Of a stretch of DNA of 64,000 nucleotides, positions 15,750 through 24,570 are shown one piece after another; positions within the stretch are counted from its first letter, which is position 1, and each line of letters opens with the position of its first letter. The stretch is taken from the NCBI RefSeq assembly GCF_001715295.1, contig NZ_MDKB01000001.1:589536-653535 (forward strand), in the 5' to 3' direction. A model generated the notes under the pieces. That model had not been told where the DNA came from. It searched no databases and worked only from the letters and a program-made list of their open reading frames with translations. This DNA comes from Streptomyces griseus (GTDB lineage Bacteria > Actinomycetota > Actinomycetes > Streptomycetales > Streptomycetaceae). The translations under genes were made by a program, and so were the position numbers.

Positions 15750-16976
15750 GTGCCCGACCAGCCTGATGTCGTCATCTGCGAACCGCTGCGCACTCCCATC
15801 GGACGCTTCGGTGGGGCCTTCGCCCGGCAGACTCCGGCCGCGCTCGCCGCACGCGTCATCGCCGAGGTCGTCGCCCGTACGGGCATCGCCCCCGACCGGG
15901 TCGACGAGGTGATCCTCGGACACGCCTACCCGACCTCCGACGCCCCGGCCGTCGGCCGTGTCGCGGCCCTGGACGCCGGGCTGCCCGAGTCCGTCACCGG
16001 TCTCCAGACCGACCGGCGCTGCGGTTCGGGGCTGCAGGCCGTCCTGGACGCCGCCATGCAGATCCGGGCCGGTTTCAGCGAGGTCGTGATCGCCGGCGGC
16101 GTCGACGTCATGAGTGCCGCTCCCTACTACACGCACGACGGGCGCTGGGGCATCAAGGGCCCCGGACTCCAGCTCCACGACGCGCTGGCCCGAGGCCGGG
16201 TCACCGCGGGCGGCGTCAACCACCCGGTGCCCGGCGGCATGATCGAGACCGCCGAGAACCTGCGGCGCGCCTACTCCATCAGCCGCGCCGACCAGGACGC
16301 CCTGGCACTGCGCTCGCAGGCCCGCGCCGCCCGCGCCGCGCGGGAGGGGCGCTACGACGCCGAGACGGTCCCCGTCACCGTGCGCGCCGGCCGGAACGAG
16401 ACCGTCGTGACCGCGGACGAGCACCCCCGCCCGGACACCACCGCGGAGCAGCTCGCCGCCCTGCGGCCCCTCATGGCCGGAACCGACCCGGAGGCCACCG
16501 TCACCGCAGGCAACGCCAGCGGCCAGAACGACGCGGCCGCCGCCTGCCTGGTCACCAGCGCGGCCACCGCCGAACGGCTCGGGCTCACCCCGCTCGTCCG
16601 CCTCGTCTCCTTCGCCCGGGCCGGCGTCCCCGCCGCGACCATGGGCATCGGCCCCGTACCGGCAACCCACGCCGCCCTCGGCCGCGCCGGACTCACCCTC
16701 GCCGACCTCGACCTGATCGAGATCAACGAGGCCTTCGCCGCCCAGGTCCTCGCCTGCACCCGCGAGCTGGGCCTCGGCGAGCAGGATCACGAGGAGCGCA
16801 TCAACGTGAACGGCTCCGGAGTCTCGCTCGGCCATCCGGTCGGCGCCACCGGAGCCCGGATCCTCGCCACACTGGCCCGCGAGATGCACCGGACCGAGGC
16901 GCGTTACGGCCTGGAGACCATGTGCATCGGTGGCGGCCAGGGCCTCGCCGCGGTCTTCGAACGCATCGCCGTCTGA
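15750..16976 (+). CDS. Acetyl-CoA C-acyltransferase (thiolase)
   Basis: A 408-residue degradative-type thiolase cleaving a 3-oxoacyl-CoA with CoA. The nucleophilic Cys is residue 91 in DRRCGSGLQA; the other active-site blocks are NEAFAAQVL, GHPVGATGARI and the second Cys in MCIGGGQG. The RTPIGRFGGAF start is conserved. GTG 15750 is chosen because GAAAGG lies nine bases before it; GTG 15741 is the alternative. It begins 102 bases after the LysR gene and is followed by an importer and a MaoC hydratase. Confidence 0.94.
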   Translation: MPDQPDVVICEPLRTPIGRFGGAFARQTPAALAARVIAEVVARTGIAPDRVDEVILGHAYPTSDAPAVGRVAALDAGLPESVTGLQTDRRCGSGLQAVLDAAMQIRAGFSEVVIAGGVDVMSAAPYYTHDGRWGIKGPGLQLHDALARGRVTAGGVNHPVPGGMIETAENLRRAYSISRADQDALALRSQARAARAAREGRYDAETVPVTVRAGRNETVVTADEHPRPDTTAEQLAALRPLMAGTDPEATVTAGNASGQNDAAAACLVTSAATAERLGLTPLVRLVSFARAGVPAATMGIGPVPATHAALGRAGLTLADLDLIEINEAFAAQVLACTRELGLGEQDHEERINVNGSGVSLGHPVGATGARILATLAREMHRTEARYGLETMCIGGGQGLAAVFERIAV

Positions 16977-17173
16977 GGATCCGCACCGCACCGCCCCCCC
17001 CCGGCACCCACCCCTCACCCGCCGCACCGTCCTGAAACGCACCCCCGTCCCCTCACCACCGCCACACCGCCGCCGTCCCCGCACCACCCCCGCGCGGCAC
17101 CCGGGCGTCACGGGCGACGCCCAGCACAGTCATGCCCCCATCCGCTTGCTCAACGACGTTCACGGAGCCACCC

Positions 17174-18517
17174 ATGAGTGCGTCCACCGCAACCGCACGC
17201 GCGGACACGAAAGCCGCCAACCGAGCAGGATTCGGAGCCTTCATCGGCTCCACCATCGAGTGGTTCGACTTCTACATCTACGGAACCGCGGCAGCGCTCG
17301 TCTTCGACAAGGTGTTCTTCCCCGAACTGGAAGGCCCCCTGGGCACCCTCGTCGCCTTCGCCACCTTCTGGGTCGGCTTCCTCGCCCGCCCCATCGGCGG
17401 CATCGTCTTCGGCCACTACGGCGACCGCCTCGGCCGCAAGAAGACCCTCGTCATCACCTTGCTGATGATGGGCATCTCCACCACCGCGATCGGCCTGCTC
17501 CCCGGCTACGCCTCGATCGGGATCGCCGCCCCCATCCTGCTGGTCTGCATCCGCATGATCCAGGGCATCGGCCTCGGCGGCGAATGGGGAGGGTCCGTCC
17601 TGATCGCCTCCGAACACGCCCCCAAGGGCAAGTCGGTGCTGTACGGGGCGTTCGCGCAGCAGGGCTCACCTGTCGGCAACACGCTCTCCACGGTGAGCTT
17701 CCTCGCCATCAGCCAGCTGCCCGACGACGCCTTCGTCTCCTGGGGCTGGCGGGTGCCCTTCCTCGCCTCCGCCGCCCTCGTCATGGTCGGACTCCTGGTC
17801 CGGCTCAAGGTCGCCGAGTCCCCGGCCATGGCCGAGCTCATCGAGAAGAAGGAAGTCGTCAAGCTCCCGCTGACCGAGGTCCTGCGCAGCCACCCCATGC
17901 TCATCGTCCTCGGCATCGGCGCCTGCACCATCGGCCTGTCGGCGACGTACTTCAAGTCGACGTTCGCCCTGTCCTGGGCCACCACGTCGCTCGGCTTCGA
18001 CCGCAGTTCCTTCCTCACGATCATCCTCGTCGCCAACGTGACGCAGATCCTCGTCCAGCCCTTCGGCGCCGTCATCGCCACCAGGATGAAGAGCTGGTCC
18101 CGCGCGGTGACCCTGATGCTGCTGCCCGAACTGATCCTGATGCCGCTGATGTTCGTCCTCATCAGCACCGAGAACTACGGCCTCGCGATGGCCGGTGTCG
18201 CCGTCGCCACCATCCCGCACTGCCTCTACTACGCGGCCCTCGCCGGCATGCTCGCCAGTCGCTTCCCGGCCCACCTGCGCTACACCGGGATCTCCCTCTG
18301 CTACCAGCTCTGCGGCACCCTGCTCGGTGGTACGACCCCGATCGTCGGCCAGTTCCTGCTCAACCGGACCGGCTCCATCGCCGCGGTCATCGCGTACGCC
18401 GTCTTCCAGGTCGCCCTCACGCTGGGCTGCATGCTCCTCCTGCTCAAGCGCCCCAACCACGACGAGCTCGCCGCCGGCCCCGTCGCCGCACCTCGCACGG
18501 CCACCGTCACCGCGTGA
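17174..18517 (+). CDS. MHS-family (metabolite:H+ symporter) MFS transporter
   Basis: A 447-residue, 12-segment importer. GFGAFIGSTIEWFDFYIYGTAAALVF at the N-terminus and the loop GHYGDRLGRKKTL are the hallmarks of the MHS branch (shikimate, ketoglutarate, dicarboxylate, proline/betaine porters); IQGIGLGGEWGGSVLIASEHAP is the family's fourth-segment motif. The ATG at 17174 has GGAG seven bases upstream; an earlier in-frame ATG at 17132 lacks one. Its neighbours make it the likely uptake system for the organic acid degraded by the CoA-transferase/thiolase enzymes. Confidence 0.93.
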   Translation: MSASTATARADTKAANRAGFGAFIGSTIEWFDFYIYGTAAALVFDKVFFPELEGPLGTLVAFATFWVGFLARPIGGIVFGHYGDRLGRKKTLVITLLMMGISTTAIGLLPGYASIGIAAPILLVCIRMIQGIGLGGEWGGSVLIASEHAPKGKSVLYGAFAQQGSPVGNTLSTVSFLAISQLPDDAFVSWGWRVPFLASAALVMVGLLVRLKVAESPAMAELIEKKEVVKLPLTEVLRSHPMLIVLGIGACTIGLSATYFKSTFALSWATTSLGFDRSSFLTIILVANVTQILVQPFGAVIATRMKSWSRAVTLMLLPELILMPLMFVLISTENYGLAMAGVAVATIPHCLYYAALAGMLASRFPAHLRYTGISLCYQLCGTLLGGTTPIVGQFLLNRTGSIAAVIAYAVFQVALTLGCMLLLLKRPNHDELAAGPVAAPRTATVTA

Positions 18518-18549
18518 CGGTCCCCCACGCGCAGAACGAAGTAGCGCCC

Positions 18550-19008
18550 ATGCCCCTGACCGTGCACGGCATCCCGGAGATCCTCGCCCTCGGCGGGCGC
18601 GATCTCGGGCGCTCGGAGTGGAAGGAGGTCACCCAGGAACTGATCGACGCCTACGCGGACGTCTCGGGGGACCACCAGTGGATCCACACCGACGTGGAAC
18701 GCGCCGCCGCCGGCCCCTACGGGCGCACGATCGCCCACGGCTACATGGTGCTGAGCTGGGGCATCCCGATGTTCGGCGAGCTGCTCCAGGTCAGGGGCGT
18801 GGGACGCGCGCTCAACTACGGGGTCGACCGGGTGAGGTACCCGGCACCCGTCCCCGTCGGCAGCCGCGTACGCCTGCACGCCACCGTCACCGGGGTGAGC
18901 GAAGTCGCCCGGGGCGGCGTACAGATGAGGCGCGCCTTCACCTTCGAACGGGAGGGGTCACCCAAACCGGCCTGCGTCGCCGAGTCGCTGACGCACTTCT
19001 ACCCGTAG
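18550..19008 (+). CDS. MaoC-family (R)-hydratase
   Basis: A 152-residue hotdog-fold protein. The catalytic hydratase 2 motif is seen as YADVSGDHQWIHTD with the Asp/His pair, and the following AAAGPYGRTIAHGYMVLS segment is the usual MaoC signature. Such enzymes add water to enoyl-CoA giving (3R)-hydroxyacyl-CoA, or remove it. It lies 32 bases after the importer, as third gene of the thiolase unit. The 3-hydroxyacyl-CoA dehydrogenase of the opposite unit normally prefers (3S), so the two may not act in direct sequence. Confidence 0.9.
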   Translation: MPLTVHGIPEILALGGRDLGRSEWKEVTQELIDAYADVSGDHQWIHTDVERAAAGPYGRTIAHGYMVLSWGIPMFGELLQVRGVGRALNYGVDRVRYPAPVPVGSRVRLHATVTGVSEVARGGVQMRRAFTFEREGSPKPACVAESLTHFYP

Positions 19009-19034
19009 CCCGGACCCTTCCGACGCGTGGGAGG

Positions 19035-20507
19035 TCAACGGGTGCGGGTACCTCCGGCCGGCTCCGCCGCCCCGCCGGGCGCGGCCAGATGGTCCTTCTG
19101 CGCGCCGGGATCCGTCAGCCGGTTCAGCCGCGCCGGTACGTCGAGGCCGACCAGCAGCACCACGATCACCGTCCCCGCGAAGGTCAGAACCGCGAGCGCC
19201 TGCCCCAGGTCCATGCCGGAGGCCAGGTGCGCCCCCAGCACCGGGGCCACGGCACCGCCGAGCGCTCCCACGTTGTACGTGAAGCCGAGCGCGGCCCCGC
19301 GGCCGGCCGTCGGGAAGTGGCCGCCGATGTACCGCGGCAGCAGCCCGGAGATCCCGAAACCGGTGGCCTGCAGCAGGAACAGCAGACAGCCCAGGACCAG
19401 CAGGTTGTCCGTGACCGCGAACACCGGGTAGACGAAGGCCAGCGAGGCCAGCAGGGTCAGTGCGTACGCCTTCTTCGCCCCGATCCGGTCGCCCAGGAAG
19501 CCGGCCGCCCAGCAGCCGGCCGTCGTGCCGAAGCCGGCGAAGTAGAGGACGTCGGTGACCTGGCCGGTCGTGTATCCCAGCTCGGTCTTGAGATAGGTGG
19601 GGAGCAGCGCCTGGATGGGCCACGAGTACAGGAACGCGAAGAACAGTGTCACGATCATCGACACGTACAGCAGCCACCCCCGCCGTCCGCCCAGTTGTAC
19701 GGCGAACGCGAGGAGGGAGAGGCCCGCCACCACCGACAGCACCGGTACGAGACCCTCGCCGCCCGGGGTGAACACGAGGAAGAGCGAGAGGGTGGCGGCC
19801 ACCACCAGGACGGTGTTGCCCGCGGCGAGCCGCGGGGTCCGGAACAGCGGCCGGAAGGGGCTGGGCCTGGCGCCCCGTTCCGCGACGTCCGCGGTCCACT
19901 CCCCGGCCTCCGGCAGGGCCCTGCGCATCCACAGGGCGACCGCGACGGGTATCAGGCCCAGGTAGAACATCCACCGCCAGCCGAGCGAGGGCACCACCCA
20001 GGTGTAGACCTGGGCGGCGAGGACGGATCCGACGGAGAACCCCGAGATCAGGAAACCGCTTGCCCGGCTTCGGACCCGGGCCGGCCAGGTCTCCAGGACG
20101 TACGTGGCACTGGCGCTGTACTCACCGGCCATGCCCATCCCGATGGCCAGGCGGGCGGCGAAGAGGCTGTGGTAGTTCCAGGCGAACCCGCAGGCGAAGG
20201 TGCCCAGCGAGTAGAGCAGGATGCTCAGCACCATCGAGGTCTTGCGGCCGTACCGGTCCCCGACGGCTCCCAGGATCGCCCCGCCCAGCCAGCGGGTGAT
20301 GAAGGCGCCGGAGATCAGACTGGCCGCCTGCACCGTGCTCAGGCCGAAGTCGTCGCTGATCTCGGTGAGGACGAGTGTGATGAGGACGAAGTCGAAGCCG
20401 TCCAGGACGTAGCCGACCCAGGCCGCGAAGAAGGATTTCCACTGAGGACCGCTCACCTCGCGGTACCAGGGGAGCGTGGGGGGATTCTCGTGCACAGTGC
20501 GCTCCAT
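19035..20507 (-). CDS. nanT: Sialic acid-type MFS transporter (SHS family)
   Basis: A 490-residue MFS importer. WKSFFAAWVGYVLDGFDFVLITLVL opens the protein, and GAVGDRYGRKTSM, IGMGMAGEYSASATYVLETWP and the long middle region match the sialate:H+ symporter family (E. coli NanT 496 aa) better than sugar porters. It is the last gene of nanA-nanK-nanE-nanT, 48 bases after nanE. The enzymes upstream make N-acetylneuraminate or a close nonulosonate the probable substrate. Confidence 0.88.
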   Translation of the reverse strand: MERTVHENPPTLPWYREVSGPQWKSFFAAWVGYVLDGFDFVLITLVLTEISDDFGLSTVQAASLISGAFITRWLGGAILGAVGDRYGRKTSMVLSILLYSLGTFACGFAWNYHSLFAARLAIGMGMAGEYSASATYVLETWPARVRSRASGFLISGFSVGSVLAAQVYTWVVPSLGWRWMFYLGLIPVAVALWMRRALPEAGEWTADVAERGARPSPFRPLFRTPRLAAGNTVLVVAATLSLFLVFTPGGEGLVPVLSVVAGLSLLAFAVQLGGRRGWLLYVSMIVTLFFAFLYSWPIQALLPTYLKTELGYTTGQVTDVLYFAGFGTTAGCWAAGFLGDRIGAKKAYALTLLASLAFVYPVFAVTDNLLVLGCLLFLLQATGFGISGLLPRYIGGHFPTAGRGAALGFTYNVGALGGAVAPVLGAHLASGMDLGQALAVLTFAGTVIVVLLVGLDVPARLNRLTDPGAQKDHLAAPGGAAEPAGGTRTR

Positions 20508-20555
20508 GGTGCGGGACGGCTCGTCGTCGAGGCCGTCCCTCGGGGTGAGGGGTGC

Positions 20556-21236
20556 TCAGGGCCGGGTGAGGCCGGCGACGAAGCGTGCGGTCAGGGCGGT
20601 GGGAGCGGTGATGGCCGTACCGACCACGACGCTGTGGGCGCCTCGGGCGAGGGCTTCGGCAGCCTCCTCGGGAGTATTGATACGGCCTTCGGCGACGACC
20701 GGTACAGAGACTGCGGCCGAGAGAGATGTCACAAGGTCCAGGTCAGGGCCGGTCTGCTTCGGCGTTCCGGGCACGTAGCCGGACAGGGTCGTCGAGACGA
20801 GGTCCGCCCCCCGCGCGGCGGCGGCGATCCCTTCGGCGAGCGTGGAGACGTCGGCCATGACGAGGGCGCCCGCGGCATGCACGGCGGTGACCAGCTCGGT
20901 GAACGTGGAGCCGTCCGGGCGGGGCCGGCCGGTGGCGTCGGCGGCGACGACGGCCGCTCCGGCTTCGACGACCGCCAGGGCGTGCCGGACGGTCGGGGTG
21001 ATGTAGACGCCCGTGTCGCCGTCCTTCCACAGGCCGATGACCGGCAGGTCCACGGCCCGCACGATCGCGGCGACGACCTCCGGCTCGTTGGCCCGGATCG
21101 CGGAGGCGCCGCCGGCGACGGCCGAGAGGGCCATGCGCACGAGGGTGGGGGTCTCCCGCATCGGGTCACCGGGGGGTGCCTGACAGGAGACGATCAACCG
21201 GCCCCGCAGGGCGTCGGCCAGATCCTGTGCGGTCAT
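20556..21236 (-). CDS. nanE: N-acetylmannosamine-6-phosphate 2-epimerase
   Basis: Converts ManNAc-6-phosphate to GlcNAc-6-phosphate. The 226-residue TIM barrel has the NanE pattern: LIVSCQAPPGDPMR, GASAIRANEPE, PVIGLWKDGDTGVYITPT (the catalytic Lys in the IGLxK element), ADVSTLAEGIAAAARGAD, STTLSGYVPGTP and VVAEGRINTPEEAAEALARGAHSVVVGTAIT. Its start overlaps the nanK stop as ATGA. Confidence 0.96.
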   Translation of the reverse strand: MTAQDLADALRGRLIVSCQAPPGDPMRETPTLVRMALSAVAGGASAIRANEPEVVAAIVRAVDLPVIGLWKDGDTGVYITPTVRHALAVVEAGAAVVAADATGRPRPDGSTFTELVTAVHAAGALVMADVSTLAEGIAAAARGADLVSTTLSGYVPGTPKQTGPDLDLVTSLSAAVSVPVVAEGRINTPEEAAEALARGAHSVVVGTAITAPTALTARFVAGLTRP

Positions 21237-22177
21237 CGGGGTGCTCCCGGGTGGTGGAGGGGCAGGGTGGTGGTCAGTGCGGCGGCGCCCAGCACGGCGG
21301 CGTCGTGGCCGAAGAGGGGAGGTACGGGGACGAGTCCGCGCAGCGGTGGCATCAGCTCGGCGGCGAAGGCGGCGGCAAGCGCGTCGCCGTACAGCGTGCC
21401 GATCCGGGGTACACCACCGCCGACGACGACCCGGTCGGGGCCGAGCGCGTTGGCGAGCCCGCCCAGCACCCGTCCGGCGGCCGCCGCTCCCGTGGTGACG
21501 GCGTGTACGGCCGCCCGGTCGCCCCGGGCGGCGCGGTCGGCGACGGTTTCGAGCCGGCCCGCCGGGGTGCCGGTGAGCCGCTCGTAGTGCGCGGTGATGC
21601 CCGGCCCGGACGCGATGACCTCCAGGTGCCCGGAGGCCCCGCAGGTACAGGGCAGCCCTGCCGCCTCCGTACTGGGGAGGTGGCCGAGGTGGCCGGCCAT
21701 GCCGGACGCGCCGTGCAGCATGCGCCCGTCGACGGCGAGTGCTCCGCCCACGCCCGTGCCCACGGCGGCGAACAGCAGCGAACCCCGGCCCTCCGCGAGC
21801 GCGGCGAGTTCCGGCCCCGCGGTGGCGCGCACGTCGTTGTCGCAGGCCACCGGCAGGCCGGTCCGATCCGCGAGGCCCGTCCCGAGCGCGGTGCCCGCCC
21901 AGCCGCCGATCGAATCGGTGGCACTGGTGACCACGCCGCTGCGGGGATCGACGACCCCGGCCGCCGCGACGCCGAGCGCCGTGGCCAGTCCGCCGGGGTC
22001 CACCTCGGCGGCCGCCGCGGCGAGCGCGTCGAGCACCGCCGCCGAGCCGTCCCCGGCCGGGGTGGGCCGGGTGTGCCGGGTCAGTACCGTGCCGTCGGCG
22101 GCGAAGAGCGCGGCCGCGATCTTCGTACCGCCGAGGTCGAGGCCGATCACCGCGGCCGGGGTCGGGCGCGCGGTCAT
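21233..22177 (-). CDS. nanK: ROK-family N-acetylmannosamine kinase
   Basis: A 314-residue ROK kinase. The ATP-binding DLGGTKIAAALF is at the N-terminus; the ROK body has GTGVGGALAVDGRMLHGASGMAGHLGHL. The zinc motif is CTCGASGHLE, where His replaces the third Cys of the usual CxCGxxGCxE. Position between nanA and nanE, with ATGA overlaps on both sides, makes ManNAc the likely substrate; without the neighbours only glucokinase-like ROK could be said. Confidence 0.92.
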   Translation of the reverse strand: MTARPTPAAVIGLDLGGTKIAAALFAADGTVLTRHTRPTPAGDGSAAVLDALAAAAAEVDPGGLATALGVAAAGVVDPRSGVVTSATDSIGGWAGTALGTGLADRTGLPVACDNDVRATAGPELAALAEGRGSLLFAAVGTGVGGALAVDGRMLHGASGMAGHLGHLPSTEAAGLPCTCGASGHLEVIASGPGITAHYERLTGTPAGRLETVADRAARGDRAAVHAVTTGAAAAGRVLGGLANALGPDRVVVGGGVPRIGTLYGDALAAAFAAELMPPLRGLVPVPPLFGHDAAVLGAAALTTTLPLHHPGAPR

Positions 22178-23133
22178 CGGACCGGCGGCAGACCGGCGCC
22201 GCGCAGCCGCTCCGCGACCAGGGCGACGGACTCGGCGGAGAGCGGGATCTGCGGGAACGCGGTGGCACCGTTGTCGATGACACCGAGCAGTCGCAGTGCC
22301 TCCTTGAACGAGCCGAGCGCCGACGAGCTGCGGCCCATGTCCTGCTCCGGACCGGCGTCGACCATGGCGAACAGCTCGACGAGCCGCTCCTGCTCCCGGG
22401 CTGCGAGCGCCCAGTCACCGGCGCGCGCGGCGTCGTACAGCCGCACGTAGCCGGCCGGGTCCACGTTGCCGATGCCGGGCACGACGCCGTCGGCGCCGGC
22501 CAGCAGCGCCGCATCGGCGGTGAGTTCGGAGCCGGTCAGCACGGTGAAGTGCGGCGCCGGGCCCTGCGGCCGGCCCTCGCGCCCACCGAGGTCCACGATC
22601 AGCCGGCGCAGCCCGCCCTCGTCACCGCTGCTGTCCTTGAGGCCGGCCAGGGTGCCGTCCTCGGCCAGATGGCGTACCAGGGCGTGGGAGAGCTTGGAGT
22701 GCACGGCCACCGGGATGTCGTAGGCGAACAGTGGCAGGTCGACGGTGGCGCGCACCCGGCGGAAGTGCTCGGCCATCTCCTTCGGGTGCGTTCGGGTGTA
22801 GAAGGGCGCGGTCGCGACGAGGGCGTCCGCGCCGAGCTCGGCGGCGGTCCGGGCGTGTGCGACGACCCGCGCGGTCGTCGTGTCGATGACCCCGGCGAGG
22901 ACCGGGACCCGCCCGGCGGCCGCGGTGACCACGGTCCGCAGGGCGGTAGCGCGCCGGGCGTCCGTCAGATAGGCGACCTCGCCGGTCGAACCCAGGGCGA
23001 AGAGTCCGTGTACCCCGCCGTCGACGAGGTGGTCGACGAGACGGGTGAGAGAGGCCGTGTCGACCTCCCCCCGGTCGTCGAGCGGGGTGCAGACCGGCGG
23101 TACGACGCCGTGCAGCGGTGCGGTCAGGGGCAT
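22174..23133 (-). CDS. nanA: N-acetylneuraminate lyase (DapA/NanA family)
   Basis: A class I aldolase of 319 residues. FALGSTGEVAYLT carries the GSTGE carboxylate-binding loop, and the Schiff-base lysine is residue 166 in LAGLKDSSGD. In the operon with nanK and nanE the expected reaction is cleavage of N-acetylneuraminate to ManNAc and pyruvate. The family also includes dihydrodipicolinate synthase and sugar-acid aldolases, and the substrate loop AYDIPVAVHSKL differs from E. coli NanA, so a related nonulosonic or sugar acid is possible. First gene of the operon. Confidence 0.86.
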   Translation of the reverse strand: MPLTAPLHGVVPPVCTPLDDRGEVDTASLTRLVDHLVDGGVHGLFALGSTGEVAYLTDARRATALRTVVTAAAGRVPVLAGVIDTTTARVVAHARTAAELGADALVATAPFYTRTHPKEMAEHFRRVRATVDLPLFAYDIPVAVHSKLSHALVRHLAEDGTLAGLKDSSGDEGGLRRLIVDLGGREGRPQGPAPHFTVLTGSELTADAALLAGADGVVPGIGNVDPAGYVRLYDAARAGDWALAAREQERLVELFAMVDAGPEQDMGRSSSALGSFKEALRLLGVIDNGATAFPQIPLSAESVALVAERLRGAGLPPVR

Positions 23134-23194
23134 GGGGAAGAGCTCCAGCTCGTTGAGAACGCAGGCCCGCCGCCGGAAAGGAGGAAACGGACCG

Positions 23195-23223
23195 AGACAT
23201 GAGACGTAAGATGTCCTATGTCT
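23195..23223. promoter_or_regulatory. Nested palindromic operator between nanA and its FadR-type regulator
   Basis: The outer arms AGACAT and ATGTCT enclose the inner site GACGT-AAG-ATGTC (23203-23215); arms pair around base 23209. A further GACAT half-site is at 23240-23244. It lies in the divergent gap, 62 bases upstream of nanA and 75 bases upstream of the regulator start. The inner site has the same form, GACRT-N3-AYGTC, as the palindrome at 25364-25388. Confidence 0.7.
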
Positions 23224-23297
23224 GGACTCACTTTAAACGGACATCCCGGCGGCCGGTCAAGAGGCACCGGCGGCCGACTGCACCCAGGAGGACCGTC

Positions 23298-24032
23298 GTG
23301 GCCCGCCCCACCATGGCTCAGGACATCGAGCGAAGGGTCAAGGAACTGATCCTCGAACGCCGGCTCGGACCGGGCGACCCGCTGCCCACCGAGAGTGAGC
23401 TGATGGACCTGTTCGACGCCGGGCGGGTCTCGGTGCGCGAGGCCCTCAAGGCGTTGCAGGCCATGCACGTCGTCGAGATCCGGCGCGGCTTCGGGACCTT
23501 CGTCGGTTCCCTCTCCCTGTCGCCCCTCGTCGAAGGGCTGGCCTTCCGCGCCGCCGTCCGGCACGGCCGGGGCGAGCCGGGTCTGCTGGAGCTCATGAAG
23601 GTGCGCGAGGCCCTGGAGGTCGGGCTGGTCGGCGCCGTCACCGCAGGAGTTCCCGCCGAGGACCTCGCCGTCCTGCGAGCGCTGGTCGCCCGGATGGAGT
23701 CCGAGGCCCGGGGAGGACGGGTCGCCCGGACCACCGACCGGGCCTTCCATCTCGCGCTCTACGCCTCGCTCGGCAACCACCTGCTCAGCGAGGTGCTGGA
23801 CGCGTTCTGGGCGGCCATGGACCGGGTGCGCGAGGACAGGGACGACGGTCATCAGGACCCCGCCGTCACCTGTGCCCAGCACCACGAGATCGTCGAAGCC
23901 CTGGCGGCGGCCGACGGGGAGCGCGCGGTACGGGCCATGCGGACCCACTTCGACGGCATCCGGCACCGCCTCGAACGCCCGTCCGGGCTGGTGCCGATGC
24001 CCGGGGCCGCTCCCGACTCCGCGCAGAGGTAG
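23298..24032 (+). CDS. GntR/FadR-subfamily regulator of the nan operon
   Basis: A 244-residue FCD-domain GntR protein. The winged helix is VKELILERRLGPGDPLPTESELMDLFDAGRVSVREALKALQAMHVVEIRRGFGTFV, followed by an all-helical FCD domain with the metal-ligand pattern DRAFHLALY...QHHEIVEAL...MRTHFDGIRHRL. AGGAGG at 23286-23291 fixes GTG 23298 as the start; the frame is open further upstream but that part covers the operator. Divergent from nanA, so it is a likely NanR-type repressor of nanAKET. Confidence 0.92.
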   Translation: MARPTMAQDIERRVKELILERRLGPGDPLPTESELMDLFDAGRVSVREALKALQAMHVVEIRRGFGTFVGSLSLSPLVEGLAFRAAVRHGRGEPGLLELMKVREALEVGLVGAVTAGVPAEDLAVLRALVARMESEARGGRVARTTDRAFHLALYASLGNHLLSEVLDAFWAAMDRVREDRDDGHQDPAVTCAQHHEIVEALAAADGERAVRAMRTHFDGIRHRLERPSGLVPMPGAAPDSAQR

Positions 24033-24570
24033 CCGCTGGTGCCCGCCGGGTGCGCCCGGCACCACGCGTTCCCCATGCCCTGGTGCAGCGCACCCCGGGC
24101 CCGGGGTCCGCTCGACCTGGGCGCGACTCGTCCACCGCTCGCCGGCGCACAGCCGCGGCGGTCGCCCGTACGCCCACCGTGTGTGGGCGTACCGCACCGG
24201 GGGCGTCGGCGAGCAGGGACGGCGGGTCCGCGGCCAGGTGTATCGATCACGCCCGCGAAACCCGTCGTCCATCGCGCACCCGGCGACGCCGCGGCCGCCC
24301 CTGCGTGACCCCGCTGCCGCCCTCCGTCGTAGGGAGGTGCCGTCCCCCGCGCCGCAGCCGACCGGGCGGGGCCGTCGGGGGCCGGCACCCAGGTCCTGAT
24401 GCGAAAGGAGTGCCGTCTGCCCGAGGGGCGGGCCCAGGGGTGTCCGGTGCGTGTGCTCGCACGGCGGAGGGTCGTCCCGACAGTGGATGTATCGGGACGA
24501 TGCCGACCGTGCGGCGCGTGCATGTGCCAGGCGCCGCCGGGCAGGCGGGACGTGCGAAACACGGCCTGGA
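24033..24570. other. 538-base gap between two convergent regulators
   Basis: Apart from the hairpin at 24037-24064 I see nothing here. Several frames are open on both strands, but their translations are Arg/Pro/Ala-rich, have no ribosome site and match no family I know, as expected from GC bias. Confidence 0.5.
24037..24064 (+). terminator. Hairpin after the nan regulator
   Basis: TGGTGCC at 24037-24043 pairs with GGCACCA at 24058-24064, five bases past the stop codon. There is no T-run; many streptomycete terminators lack one. Confidence 0.5.

Noticed and set aside
18195..21587. An 1130-codon plus-strand frame over the MaoC, nanT and nanE genes
   Set aside because: Low-complexity Arg/Pro/Gly-rich translation with no motif; the recognised genes on both strands explain the region.
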